From positions 1 to 45,226 of the forward strand of contig JAYVNY010000072.1 in assembly GCA_043758205.1 (NCBI GenBank): 45,226 bases of DNA, written 5' to 3'. Below, in pieces: positions 25,269-33,131 of the stretch (position 1 is the stretch's first letter; every line of letters starts with the position of its first letter). The notes beneath the pieces were generated by a model. That model did no database searches, was not told the origin of the DNA, and was given only the letters and a program-made list of their open reading frames with translations. Source of the DNA: JANNGC01 sp043758205. Its GTDB lineage: Bacteria; Verrucomicrobiota; Verrucomicrobiia; Limisphaerales; SIBH01. Made by a program: the position numbers and the translations under genes.

Positions 25269-25860
25269 ACTGGACGCACTCGACTGCGCGGACATGGCGC
25301 GGCTTGCGGCGGGACACGACGCGGCATTGAACAGCCTGATGGAACGCCACGCCACGGCGCTCTTTCACTTCCTTTGCCGGATGCTCGGCAACGAAGACGA
25401 CGCGAATGATCTCGCGCAGGAAACTTTTGTGCGCGTGTTTGCCCACCGGGCGCGCTTTCGTCCGGACGCGAAATTCTCGACCTGGCTGTTCACCATCGCG
25501 GCGAACCTCGCGCGCAACCAGCTTCGTCTGCGCCGTCGCCGCCCGAATGTTTCGCTCGACGCGGAATCCAACACGACCGTGCAAACACTCGGCGACACGC
25601 TGGCCTCGGAGCAGCCTGCGCCGGACGACGGCTTGCTGGCTGGCGAACGCGCCGACGCCGTGCGCGCCGCCCTCGCCCGGCTGCCGGAAGAAATGCGCGA
25701 GACGATTCTGCTTGTGGAGTTCGAGGACAAATCTGTGGCCGAGACAGCGGCCATTTTGGACGTGCCGCACAAGACGGTTGAATCGCGCCTGCTCCGGGCG
25801 CGGAAATCCCTGCGCGAGCGGCTGGCGAAGTGGCTGGAGCCAGAACGAAGCGAGTCGTGA
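25255..25860 (+). CDS. ECF-type RNA polymerase sigma factor
   Basis: A 201-residue sigma-70 family factor with only regions 2 and 4. Region 2 has DANDLAQETFVRVFAHRARF and KFSTWLFTIAANLARNQLR; region 4 has ALARLPEEMRETILLVEFED and a helix-turn-helix SVAETAAILDVPHKTVESRL. It would direct transcription when released by the anti-sigma-like protein encoded two genes upstream. It ends only six bases before the stop of the convergent portal gene. The cassette is probably host-type cargo rather than phage regulation. Confidence 0.93.
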   Translation: MSSPELDALDCADMARLAAGHDAALNSLMERHATALFHFLCRMLGNEDDANDLAQETFVRVFAHRARFRPDAKFSTWLFTIAANLARNQLRLRRRRPNVSLDAESNTTVQTLGDTLASEQPAPDDGLLAGERADAVRAALARLPEEMRETILLVEFEDKSVAETAAILDVPHKTVESRLLRARKSLRERLAKWLEPERSES

Positions 25861-25866
25861 TCCGCC

Positions 25867-27303
25867 TTACGGCGAATGAACTACCTTAGGTTCGCTGCGG
25901 ATCAGTTCCATTTCCTGCTCGTTCGTGCGGGCAGGCGGGAGAATCTCTCCGGTGCGGAAATTGTGCAGCAGCGTGTCGCGGCTGATCGCCCCGTTCTGCC
26001 ATGCGGAGACAAGTGCGGCGATCTCGGCCGCGCTCATCATCGTGACCTCGAAATCTGAGTTGAGCTGGTAGCTGAGGTGTTGCGCCGTCACGTCGCCGGG
26101 CGTGGCTTCCGTCGAATGCCACCAATAGACCCAGCGCAACACGTCGTTCAGCGAGGCCGTGACCGAGGCGGCCAGGCCGGCGATGATGCTGCTCTCACCC
26201 GCCTGCCGGATGGCGATGGCTTCCGCGCTTTCACTCACGCGCTTCTGACTTTCGAGCAGGCGCGAGCCCAGCACGGCCAGCAATCGCTCGACCCGATCCA
26301 GGGCGCGCTCGAATGTCGAGAGGCCATCGCCCTTGAACTCCAGAAAACTCGCCGTCGCGCCCAGCGTGTCCGTGACCCACGCCGTGGTGGAGCCAATGCG
26401 AAGCTGCGCGCTCTTGTCGAAGCCGGTCACGAACGCGGTCGGCAGCGCGGTGAAGTGAACGCCATGCCGGAAATCCGTGTTCAGGCGGTAGTGGTCGAGG
26501 TTCGCGGACACGAGATCTTCAATCGGCGACTTCGACACTTCGGGACGCGAATGCGCGGGACCATGAAAGACAAACGGAATGGCCCCGAGCGGTTGGCCAA
26601 GTCGCAAGGGCGTGACCGTGGAAACCAAGCGCCATTCCTGTTCCTTCTTCCTCCCTTTGCTGGCGGCCAGTTGCCAGAGTTCCACCTGATACGTGAACGA
26701 ACCATCGCCCGAGGTCGGGACGAGTTTCAGGACGCGGATTTGCGGAACCTCCACAACGACGAAGGAATCGTCATCTTTCGGAACGCCGGGTGCGGACTCG
26801 GAGAGGACGACCAGACTCAGCTTGAGCTGACCGCCCAGGCGCGTCTGTCGCCAGTTCAATATGGACTCGGCGGAATACGCGGACAGATACGCGCGGTTTT
26901 CCTTCTCGCCGTCCCAATCCACCAGCGTCCCGGCCCGACCGAGCGAGACCACATCCACGATCAGATTTTTTGCGTAGCTGTCGAGCGTGGTGCTGAGGAG
27001 GTCCACGTCGTTGATGAATGTTTTCAACGCGGGCTGCACGGCCACGGACCGGTCAGGAATTTGCAACACCGGGTCGCGGCGGAAGATCATGCCCACGTAG
27101 CCAGACACGGTGCGCGACGTGGCGTTGTAAAACGAACCCCGTTCCACGTAGGCGCGGAACTCGTCATCGGTCTGCGAGTCGAGACGCGCAACATACTTTT
27201 CACCGGCGCGTTTCAAGGCGCGATCTCCGGCCAGCACATCGCGGATGCGCTGCCACGCGTCGAGGTTTTCGAGGTAATCGGCGTGCATGGAATTTACAGG
27301 CAT
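25867..27303 (-). CDS. Phage portal protein, DUF4055 family
   Basis: A 478-residue portal, the dodecameric ring through which DNA enters the capsid. Diagnostic segments: YNATSRTVSGYVGMIFRRDP near residue 60-80, YAKNLIVDVVSLGRAGTLVD, GAIPFVFHGP, LDHYRLNTDFRHGVHFTALP and SAEAIAIRQAGESSIIAGLA. ATG 27303 gives MPVNSMHADYLENL; a second ATG five codons later is possible. It is separated from the large terminase by 4.4 kb of inserted sequence and from the scaffold by a sigma-factor cassette, although these genes are normally adjacent. Confidence 0.9.
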   Translation of the reverse strand: MPVNSMHADYLENLDAWQRIRDVLAGDRALKRAGEKYVARLDSQTDDEFRAYVERGSFYNATSRTVSGYVGMIFRRDPVLQIPDRSVAVQPALKTFINDVDLLSTTLDSYAKNLIVDVVSLGRAGTLVDWDGEKENRAYLSAYSAESILNWRQTRLGGQLKLSLVVLSESAPGVPKDDDSFVVVEVPQIRVLKLVPTSGDGSFTYQVELWQLAASKGRKKEQEWRLVSTVTPLRLGQPLGAIPFVFHGPAHSRPEVSKSPIEDLVSANLDHYRLNTDFRHGVHFTALPTAFVTGFDKSAQLRIGSTTAWVTDTLGATASFLEFKGDGLSTFERALDRVERLLAVLGSRLLESQKRVSESAEAIAIRQAGESSIIAGLAASVTASLNDVLRWVYWWHSTEATPGDVTAQHLSYQLNSDFEVTMMSAAEIAALVSAWQNGAISRDTLLHNFRTGEILPPARTNEQEMELIRSEPKVVHSP

Positions 27304-27388
27304 GGCGGGGCGAGATTAGGCGGCACAGCCTCACAAGTCGAACGTGAATGCGTGTTTAGCCCTGTATTTTCAGGGGTTCAGTGCGTTC

Positions 27389-27418
27389 TCATGCAAACTC
27401 ATGCAGCGTCATGCAGTG
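27389..27418. repeat. Three TCATGCA repeats at 10-bp spacing
   Basis: TCATGCA begins at 27389, 27399 and 27409, one DNA turn apart, about 85-115 bases upstream of the portal start. This is the layout of an operator bound cooperatively by a protein on one DNA face. No regulator is identified. Confidence 0.55.
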
Positions 27419-27621
27419 AGGGGGTGCCCTATTTTTAGGGGCGGCATATTTTTTCAAATAGGGGGGATCGGGGTAGGAAGTGGATTTTTGTGCGCGGTTT
27501 ATTTAGCGGGATATTTTGGGTGTCGGGAGCAGCTATTTTGTGGGGCGGAGAAATGCCGGTAGGGATGGGAGTCTATTTTTCCTCTATTTTCACGGGGTCA
27601 TTTTGTGAAGTCGAAGTGGGT

Positions 27622-27813
27622 TTAATTGATCTTTGGTGCAGCAGGCTAACTGATGTCGGGTGAGTCGGTTTAATTGTGCTCGAAGTTGAGCAACTAATTG
27701 ATGCGTTCGTGCGCGGTTTAATTGACTTCCAATTTCGTGGGCTAATTGATGCCAGCGTGCTCGACCTAATTGTTCTCGAAGTTGTTCGGCTAATTGATGC
27801 GCGTGGGAATTTC
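27622..27813. repeat. Eight 24-bp units with a TAATTG core
   Basis: TAATTG (TAACTG once) begins at 27623, 27647, 27671, 27695, 27719, 27743, 27767 and 27791: exactly 24 bases apart each time. Odd units share CTAATTGATGC; even units tend towards TTAATTG with CTCGAAGTT following, giving a 48-bp higher-order period. The remaining 15-17 bases of each unit vary. The next core (27819) is four bases out of phase. Because 24 is a multiple of three, repeating peptides appear in several frames, but no frame makes a credible gene. Confidence 0.85.
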
Positions 27814-27985
27814 TTTTTTAATTCACGTCGTCGTCGAAGTGAACATCGTGGGGTTGTCGTTTTGGTGGCGTCTCAATTCGTAACCGCGTCTCGTGTTCCA
27901 CGCGGCTTTCAATTCGTGGGGCGTTGGGTCGAGTCGGTTGCGCCTGGGTTAATTCACGCGGGCGGCCGTCAGACAATTATGGCTC

Positions 27986-29190
27986 GCGATGCTCGATGAA
28001 ACTTCAGTTCGCACGCCTCTCCGTTCTGTGCTCAGTCGCGCGCAACCGGCGTGCGCGTCACCTGTCACTCAGTCGCTGGCCCGCGCGCGTCCCGGACGCT
28101 CATGCCGGGGCGGTCGCTAACGCGACCATGCCCCGGCACCGGGCGGCGACCCCTCCAGTCAGTGAGCGAGTGGTCCGCCGCCCTTGAGCTACAGCGCGCG
28201 CGTTAGGATGCGTCTCTCGGTTCAAATATCGCGGTGGCAATTCAGCCGTTCGGGTTGGGTTACAGTTCTGGCGCGCTGTCCGGGACGGGAGTAACGGCGC
28301 TTCGCGCCCTGCTTTCTGCTCCGTGAGCACGACTCGTCGACCTCGCCGGCCTCACTGCGCTGGAGCGATGTTAGGCCACGCGTGCTTCGTCTCGTGCCTG
28401 CGACAGCACCCGTGGCGATCAGCGGCGGCGCTCACGCGACCTCCGCACGAGGGCGCCGACAGACTGTGGTGCTCGGCGTGGCCCTGGCTCCGGCTACGAT
28501 GCTCATGCTTCCGCGTCTGGGCCTCCGCTGCCGGCCACGCCGACACCCCAGCCTGTCCTGGCGCGTGGGCCGTGACTCCGAGCTTTCAGCTCGCTGCACT
28601 CCACGCCGTTGCGCAGCCGTCCGCGACCAGCGCCGCAGACTCGCCGCTTCTCTCTGTTCCGTTCCACTCGCTGAAACTGCGGAGACACGGCACGGAGATG
28701 CTCACTTCGTTCGCACGCTGCGCGTGTCGAGTGGTGAGGTTGTCAAACGGGAGGGACCGCGACTCCACAGTGAAACTTTCGCTCTGGGCGGCGGCTGGCC
28801 TCAAGGCACGGCTCCGACTACGGTGCTCATTCTTCCGCGCCTGGGTCTGCGCCTTGCTCATTCTCTCAGGCACAATCGCCGTTATGTTCACTTTCGCCCC
28901 AACACCGGCACCCGCTGCGCAGGACCCCCGGTGTTGGGTCCCCGCCGTCTCCCGCCTACCCACCGACCCATCCGACGGCCCGATGAAGTGATACATAACA
29001 GCAGATTGTGCCCAAGAAAACGGCGAGCCTGTCACGGTGTCTGCTTCCCCGACCTCGCGCTCGTCGGGCACGCCAAGCGTGGCAGGCACCGCGCCAGTCT
29101 CGCCGGCAGCCTTGAGGCCATCCGCCTGATTCTTCGCGGTTGATTCGGTTGGTGTGGAGTCGCTGCCCCCAGCCCCCACCCATCCCCCAT
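27986..29190. other. Hairpin-rich segment without a convincing gene; possible structured RNA
   Basis: About 1.2 kb. Long frames exist on both strands, but they overlap one another and have unlikely compositions (Arg/Pro/Cys/Trp/Ser-rich, no family signal). Several strong hairpins are visible: GCCGGGGCGGTCGC-TAAC followed by the complementary GCGACC-AT-GCCCCGGC (28104-28137), a long-range GGGCGGCG/CGCCGCCC stem (28141-28148 with about 28176-28183), GGCGC-TTC-GCGCC (28296-28308) and CGAGCT-TTC-AGCTCG (28579-28593). It may be a large non-coding RNA, a decayed insertion, or a control region. Type and strand are not settled. Confidence 0.4.
28486..28852. repeat. Two imperfect 43-bp direct repeats 324 bp apart
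   Basis: 28486-28528 and 28810-28852 agree at about 37 of 43 positions (both begin GGCTCCG and contain CTTCCGCG followed by CTGGG). They lie inside the gene-poor segment. Two similar structural modules or remnants of duplicated sequence would both fit. Confidence 0.6.
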
Positions 29191-29194
29191 GCTT

Positions 29195-29218
29195 GACCCC
29201 TTCCATCCCCAAGGGGTC
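29195..29218 (-). terminator. Hairpin downstream of the EamA-family gene
   Basis: GACCCCTT (29195-29202) pairs perfectly with AAGGGGTC (29211-29218) around an eight-base loop, 12 bases beyond the stop of the leftward EamA gene. No T-run follows on that strand, so termination is plausible but not typical. Confidence 0.4.
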
Positions 29219-29229
29219 TTCGCTCGGCC

Positions 29230-29673
29230 TTACTTGGGAACCACGGCCGGCGGCTCCAAGGCCAGCAGCACGACACCCGCGATGATCAAGGTGACGGCCA
29301 CGCCGCCGCGCCAACTCAACCGCTCTCCCAGAAAAATCACGGCCAGTCCGATGGCGATGACTACACTCAGTTTGTCCACGGGCGCGACTTGGGAGGCGTT
29401 GCCGAGTTGCAAGGCGCGGAAGTAGCAGAGCCACGACAGGCCCGTGGCCAGGCCCGAAGCGCCGAGGAAAAGCCACGCGCGCTGTCCCAGGTTTTCCAAA
29501 CCGGACTCGCGCAGCGTGGGCACCGCCACGACCCAGGCGAACACGAGCACCACCGTCGTCCGAATGGCGGTGGCCAGATTGGAGTTCACGCCCTGAATCC
29601 CGACCTTTGCCAAGATGGCCGTGATCCCCGCGAACCCCGCCGAGAGGAGCGCCCAGACAAACCAGTTCTTCAT
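29230..29673 (-). CDS. Small EamA-family membrane transporter
   Basis: A 147-residue protein of the half-size EamA/DMT group with about five membrane spans: MKNWFVWALLSAGFAGITAI, AIRTTVVLVFAWVVAV, WLFLGASGLATGLSWLCYFR, PVDKLSVVIAIGLAVIFLGE and GVAVTLIIAGVVLLAL. The GE motif before the last helix is typical. The single-EamA length (about 140) is a known full-length form. The substrate is unknown. It is a typical chromosomal gene and looks like cargo within the terminase-portal gap. Confidence 0.85.
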   Translation of the reverse strand: MKNWFVWALLSAGFAGITAILAKVGIQGVNSNLATAIRTTVVLVFAWVVAVPTLRESGLENLGQRAWLFLGASGLATGLSWLCYFRALQLGNASQVAPVDKLSVVIAIGLAVIFLGERLSWRGGVAVTLIIAGVVLLALEPPAVVPK

Positions 29674-29765
29674 GTCACAAGCGTTGCCCCGCAGTTACCC
29701 GGTTTCAAGCGCCGTCCGAAGGAAGAAAGACGCCGAAGTTTTCAGGCTGTTTTTTCGCTTCGCCC

Positions 29766-29904
29766 GATGCCGTCCAATCCCATCGCCCTTCTGTGCGCGC
29801 CCAATCTCGCGGCGTCCTTGGCTGGTGCCCTCTGAAGACTACTCCCAGCCGGAAGCCGCGAGGCGCTCACTTCAGGCGAAGGGCGATGGGACAGGACGGC
29901 AATC
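29766..29904. repeat. Long-spaced inverted repeat before the DUF6573-type gene cluster
   Basis: GATGCCGTCCAATCCCATCG with CCCTTC following (29766-29791) is complementary, at about 23 of 26 positions, to GAAGGGCGATGGGACAGGAC with GGCAATC following (29878-29904). The arms are 86 bases apart, between the divergent EamA gene and the rightward gene at 29921. A control region or replication-related site is possible. Confidence 0.6.
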
Positions 29905-29920
29905 ATCAAAAAAAAAAGCC

Positions 29921-30337
29921 ATGAAAACTAAATCATCAAAATCGAAATCAGCGCCAGAGCTCCAGGTCCAGTCCAGCAATCATCAATCGGAGGCGGCAGC
30001 GGAGCCGACACCGGCACGGCAGGCGGGTTTGCTTCGCATCGACTTCGAGCAGCGCCGGGCGAACCGGCGATTGCCCACCGAGCAGGTTCTGGACTTGTTG
30101 CAGCGTCGTTTGCGTCGGGCCTTCGAGCTTGCGGAGATTGTCGGCAAGTGGGTCTGGGTTCAGTTCTCCGAGAAGCAGCCGCGCGAGATCACCGCCGAGC
30201 TTTCACAGCTTGGGTTTCATTGGAACTACAAGCGGCAGGCGTGGCAGCACCCGTGCGGGCAGTTCACCGCCAGCACGCCGCGCGACCCGCGCACGAAATA
30301 CGGCAGCCGCTTCGCCGCTGATGGAGTTGCCGCGTGA
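29921..30337 (+). CDS. Small plasmid/phage-type protein of unknown function
   Basis: A 138-residue basic protein from ATG 29921 (MKTKSSKSKSAPELQVQSSN). A disordered Lys/Ser/Gln N-terminus is followed by a helical segment (LPTEQVLDLLQRRLRRAFEL) and KWVWVQFSEKQPREITAELS ending GFHWNYKRQAWQHPCG. The last motif (G-F-x-W-x-x-K-R-x-A-W) recurs in small proteins of plasmids and integrative elements. First of three rightward genes that resemble an accessory cluster of such elements. Confidence 0.62.
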   Translation: MKTKSSKSKSAPELQVQSSNHQSEAAAEPTPARQAGLLRIDFEQRRANRRLPTEQVLDLLQRRLRRAFELAEIVGKWVWVQFSEKQPREITAELSQLGFHWNYKRQAWQHPCGQFTASTPRDPRTKYGSRFAADGVAA

Positions 30338-30383
30338 TTCATCGGGGCGCGGCCTCACCGCTGCGCCCACTTCTCTTTACATT

Positions 30384-30788
30384 ATGACCACACCACAAAA
30401 CCACGCCGACCACTTCGGCCCCGTCATCTACAGTTACACCCGCTCGCAGGCCGTCGCCGACGGCGTGCAGGTGGAAGTCAGCAAGACCGCCCGCGAGGCG
30501 GGCATTTCGTTTCCCGTCTTTCTCACGCGCGGCGTTTTTGATTCCTTCGTGACCGTCCCGCCGGGCGTCAGTTGCCAGGACGAAGCGGGGAGACTCTGGG
30601 ACATCGTTTGGATGCTGCGCTTCGCGATTCTCCGCGCCCGGCCCGGAGTGCAGCGGATTCCCGTGGCGCTCTACGTTCGCAACGATAATCGCCGCGCGAC
30701 ACTGATCAAGTTGGTGGCGACGTGCGGCCCCCTCGACATTGACGACCCACAGCCCGCGATCACCGTGATGCTGCCGGACGAAGATTGA
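30384..30788 (+). CDS. DUF6573 family protein
   Basis: A 134-residue protein from ATG 30384. The family pattern is visible: VIYSYTRSQAVADGVQVEVS followed by KTAREAGISFPVFLT, then CQDEAGRLWDIVWMLRFAI and the ending AITVMLPDED. The function is unknown; members occur on plasmids, phages and integrative elements. It lies 46 bases after the previous gene, with a GC-rich hairpin between them. Confidence 0.8.
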   Translation: MTTPQNHADHFGPVIYSYTRSQAVADGVQVEVSKTAREAGISFPVFLTRGVFDSFVTVPPGVSCQDEAGRLWDIVWMLRFAILRARPGVQRIPVALYVRNDNRRATLIKLVATCGPLDIDDPQPAITVMLPDED

Positions 30789-30831
30789 ACCCACTGGCCG
30801 CGCTCCGCTCAGGGGCGCGGCCCCCTTCACT

Positions 30832-31101
30832 ATGAACACCAATCGCACCCCCTTCGATGAACGCGCTCCGCGCTGGCTGCAATTTCTCTTGCCGCTCAAA
30901 CGTGTCGTGAACTTCGAGCAGCGCCGCCGCCTCGTCTGCATCCCCGACCGCATGAGCGCCGAGAACGAGCGCGACAAGCTCCAGCGTCAGCACGGCTCCG
31001 CGATGACAGACCCCAAGATCAGCAAGAACGGCAAAGGCAAAGACGCCACCTGGACGGTGAGCTACACGCTCCACGAGCAGCGCACCGAAAATTTGTTCTG
31101 A
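30832..31101 (+). CDS. Small basic protein of unknown function
   Basis: An 89-residue basic protein (MNTNRTPFDERAPRWLQFLL...) with a helical N-terminal half and a C-terminal KGKDATWTVSYTLHEQRTEN segment. It follows the DUF6573 gene by 43 bases; the gap holds a GGCCGCGC/GCGCGGCC hairpin (30796-30822). The short leader before its start resembles that of the DUF6573 gene (GGGGCGCGGCC shortly before the ATG). No family recognised. Confidence 0.55.
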   Translation: MNTNRTPFDERAPRWLQFLLPLKRVVNFEQRRRLVCIPDRMSAENERDKLQRQHGSAMTDPKISKNGKGKDATWTVSYTLHEQRTENLF

Positions 31102-31107
31102 GTCACG

Positions 31108-31127
31108 CGCGCCGGCCGACCGGCGCG
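31108..31127 (+). terminator. Probable terminator of the DUF6573-type cluster
   Basis: CGCGCCGG-CCGA-CCGGCGCG is a perfect eight-base-pair stem with a four-base loop, seven bases after the stop of the preceding gene, followed by TTGTCTT. A weak T-tract makes intrinsic termination plausible. Confidence 0.55.
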
Positions 31128-31333
31128 TTGTCTTCGGGCCTCACGCCGGCCCGAACCCGGTGCCAAAGGCGTGGCCTCTGGACTCCACCACGTTCGCGCG
31201 CCAACGGAAGCGCCAGTCTATTCCGCTCTGCTCCACAGACCGCCGCAAATGGCTGTTGTGCAGCCAGGCGCGCAATGTCCTCGTCGGAGTCTTTGCCCGT
31301 TGACGCCACTGTTTGGACAACTAGCATCCGCGG

Positions 31334-31699
31334 ATGAAACTCATCCTCCTCTTTGTCTTGTTCTTCGTGCTTGCGTTCCAATGTGAAGCCCGCTTCGTGA
31401 CTGCCCAAGTTTCTTCCAACACGCAAAGCAATCAAGTCACTGTCACGGCTAGGGAGGTCGCAAGCATTCACACGTTTTTTGCTTTCGGAGTTGAAGCCCG
31501 CATACGAATCGTCCGAGAAGGCAAAACAATCTATGCCGCACCGGCTGTTCCGTTCGGCAACGGATTCTCCAGCGGCACATTTGGCACCGCGCCCTTTATT
31601 TTCACTGGCCCAGCCGTAATTATTATTGAGACCGACAGCACCCCCGGCCCCAACGACTCCGCCGTGCTAACTGTTGAGGTCACACGCAACAAACCTTAG
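31334..31699 (+). CDS. Small secreted protein of unknown function
   Basis: A 121-residue protein with a signal peptide (MKLILLFVLFFVLAFQCEA) and a beta-rich mature part (VTAQVSSNTQSNQVTVTARE...GPAVIIIETDSTPGPNDSAV) that looks like an immunoglobulin-like fold. Codon use is less GC-rich than in its neighbours. It ends one base before the stop of the convergent large terminase. Cargo of unknown role. Confidence 0.6.
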   Translation: MKLILLFVLFFVLAFQCEARFVTAQVSSNTQSNQVTVTAREVASIHTFFAFGVEARIRIVREGKTIYAAPAVPFGNGFSSGTFGTAPFIFTGPAVIIIETDSTPGPNDSAVLTVEVTRNKP

Positions 31700-31700
31700 C

Positions 31701-33131
31701 TCACACCCCAGCCAGTTTCCTGAGCGCCAGCCCTCGCCCCTTCGTCGCGACGAGGTAGCGGCAGCAATCCGCCGCGTCATCGCCGCCGATGCCTTCTTCG
31801 TCGGCATCGACTTTCAAAACATCTTCGGGCCGGTGCGGATCGTGTTGGAGAATCGGGAGACATTCCAGCAGCCGGGCGCAACGGCGGTGAACGAACATCG
31901 TCGGGCGAATGTTTGCGTCTGGGTCGCCGAGGCGTTGCAGAATTTCGGCCCAACCGTTGATGCGGTCGCTGTTCGCGGTGCGGAGCGTGATCCCGAGCTT
32001 CCCATACTGCGCGGCCACGGTGGAACCGTCGCTCTGGCGGCTGAACACATCCGCGCCGGCCACGAACCGTTTCAAATCGGTGAGTGCGAGCGGTCGTTTG
32101 TTCGTTCCGACACCGACGGAGTGACGCGCGAGCATCGCCTTGACCGCCGCCGCGTGACGTTGCGGCAGCCAAAGCCGCTCCGCGTGCTCATCGACGACGA
32201 ACAGGTTGCCGTCGCCATCGGTGCAGCCCAAAAGGACGACGGTGTAATGAGTGAAACCGTAATCCAGAGCGCAAAACCATTCCCTCGCACGCGCATCGTC
32301 GAAGTCCTCGATGACATGGGCCTCGCGGCGAAAGGTGGTGAAGAACTGCCCCGCCGCAATGTCCCAATCGCCGAAATACCACGCCCGCTTCTGCCAGCCG
32401 GTGAGGTTGGCCAGGACTTTCGTGTATTCGGGATTGTTGAAACGATTGTCGCCAACCGTGGCCGGGATGAAGCGCGTCTCTTGCTCCTCGCCGCGCTGGA
32501 ACGGCACGATAAATTTCTGACGATACCACGCGTGCCCGGTTCCGCCTGGATTGGTGGTGGAGTAAATGCGCGGGCGCCAGTTCGGCTTGGAGGTTCGGCA
32601 GCAAGTGGAGATGTCCTGATGCTTGCGGCTCGTGAGCGTGGTCGCTTCCTCGATGCCGATCACGTCGTATTCGAGCCCGAGATAGGCGTCGAGGTCCGAG
32701 GGGGACTGATAGTGCCCGAGAATGATGCGTGAGCCGTTCGGAAACTTCAGCACGCCCCGATAAACCGAGAACTCGTGCGGCAGTGCGCCCAAGAGCCGAC
32801 GGCGAAGGTCGTCGAAGTTTTCCGTGTTCGCTTTGCCAACTTTGCGCAGGAGCAAGCACTTGAGTCCCGGCACGCGCTGGGCGTCGTCGGCCGCCATCTG
32901 GCTGACGAGCCAATGGCTTTTGCCTCCGCCTCTGGCCCCACCATAACCGACCGCCGATGGCCCATCGGGACGGTCACAGAGCCGGGCCGCCGCACTGGCG
33001 GCAAGCTGGCGCGGCTGGAGGATGATGCCGGCGCGGGTGAAGTTCCGCATCTGCTCCTCGGGACAGCCCAGCCGGCGCGCGGTGGCGAGATATTGCTCGA
33101 ATTTCGTGTGGTTGGGCGACTCGTTTGACAT
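31701..33131 (-). CDS. terL: Phage terminase large subunit
   Basis: This ATPase-nuclease packages phage DNA. The 476-residue protein has Walker A GGARGGGKS (64-72), Walker B DVIGIEE (156-162), the coupling motif STTNPGGTGH and the RNase H-like nuclease start CALDYGFTHYT (Asp290). A late VFSRQSDGSTVAAQYGK-type segment and final GGDDAADCCRYLV supply the other acidic residues. It appears full length. Normally the portal follows directly; here 4.4 kb intervenes. Confidence 0.93.
   Translation of the reverse strand: MSNESPNHTKFEQYLATARRLGCPEEQMRNFTRAGIILQPRQLAASAAARLCDRPDGPSAVGYGGARGGGKSHWLVSQMAADDAQRVPGLKCLLLRKVGKANTENFDDLRRRLLGALPHEFSVYRGVLKFPNGSRIILGHYQSPSDLDAYLGLEYDVIGIEEATTLTSRKHQDISTCCRTSKPNWRPRIYSTTNPGGTGHAWYRQKFIVPFQRGEEQETRFIPATVGDNRFNNPEYTKVLANLTGWQKRAWYFGDWDIAAGQFFTTFRREAHVIEDFDDARAREWFCALDYGFTHYTVVLLGCTDGDGNLFVVDEHAERLWLPQRHAAAVKAMLARHSVGVGTNKRPLALTDLKRFVAGADVFSRQSDGSTVAAQYGKLGITLRTANSDRINGWAEILQRLGDPDANIRPTMFVHRRCARLLECLPILQHDPHRPEDVLKVDADEEGIGGDDAADCCRYLVATKGRGLALRKLAGV

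Larger units (their letters stand above)
27360..27985. repeat. AT-core/GC-spacer array upstream of the portal gene
   Basis: About 625 bases without a convincing gene. Short AT cores alternate with GC-rich stretches of roughly 10-35 bases. The cores change along the array: TATTTT from about 27365 to 27604, TAATTG from 27622 to 27813, and AATTC from about 27819 to 27956. Spacing is irregular at both ends and exact in the middle block. It lies upstream of portal on the leftward strand. Confidence 0.65.

Noticed and set aside
23742..25355. 537-codon leftward frame opposite the sigma cassette
   Set aside because: It lies antisense to four well-supported genes and has low-quality His/Arg-rich sequence.
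27622..27813. CRISPR-like array
   Set aside because: The conserved core is only 6-11 bases, the spacers resemble one another, and there are no cas genes.
27591..27999. Repeat-protein gene in the 24-bp array (for example a leftward HQLAEQLREQL-type frame or a rightward LIDAFVRGLID-type frame)
   Set aside because: Any repeat of 24 bp gives periodic peptides in every frame. The leftward frame has no start codon and meets stops on both sides of the block; the rightward one is interrupted in the second unit and continues into non-protein-like sequence.
28323..29476. Long open frames on both strands (222, 253 and 296 codons)
   Set aside because: They overlap each other in GC-rich sequence, have Arg/Pro/Cys/Trp-heavy composition, show no recognisable domain, and the leftward one also covers part of the real EamA gene.
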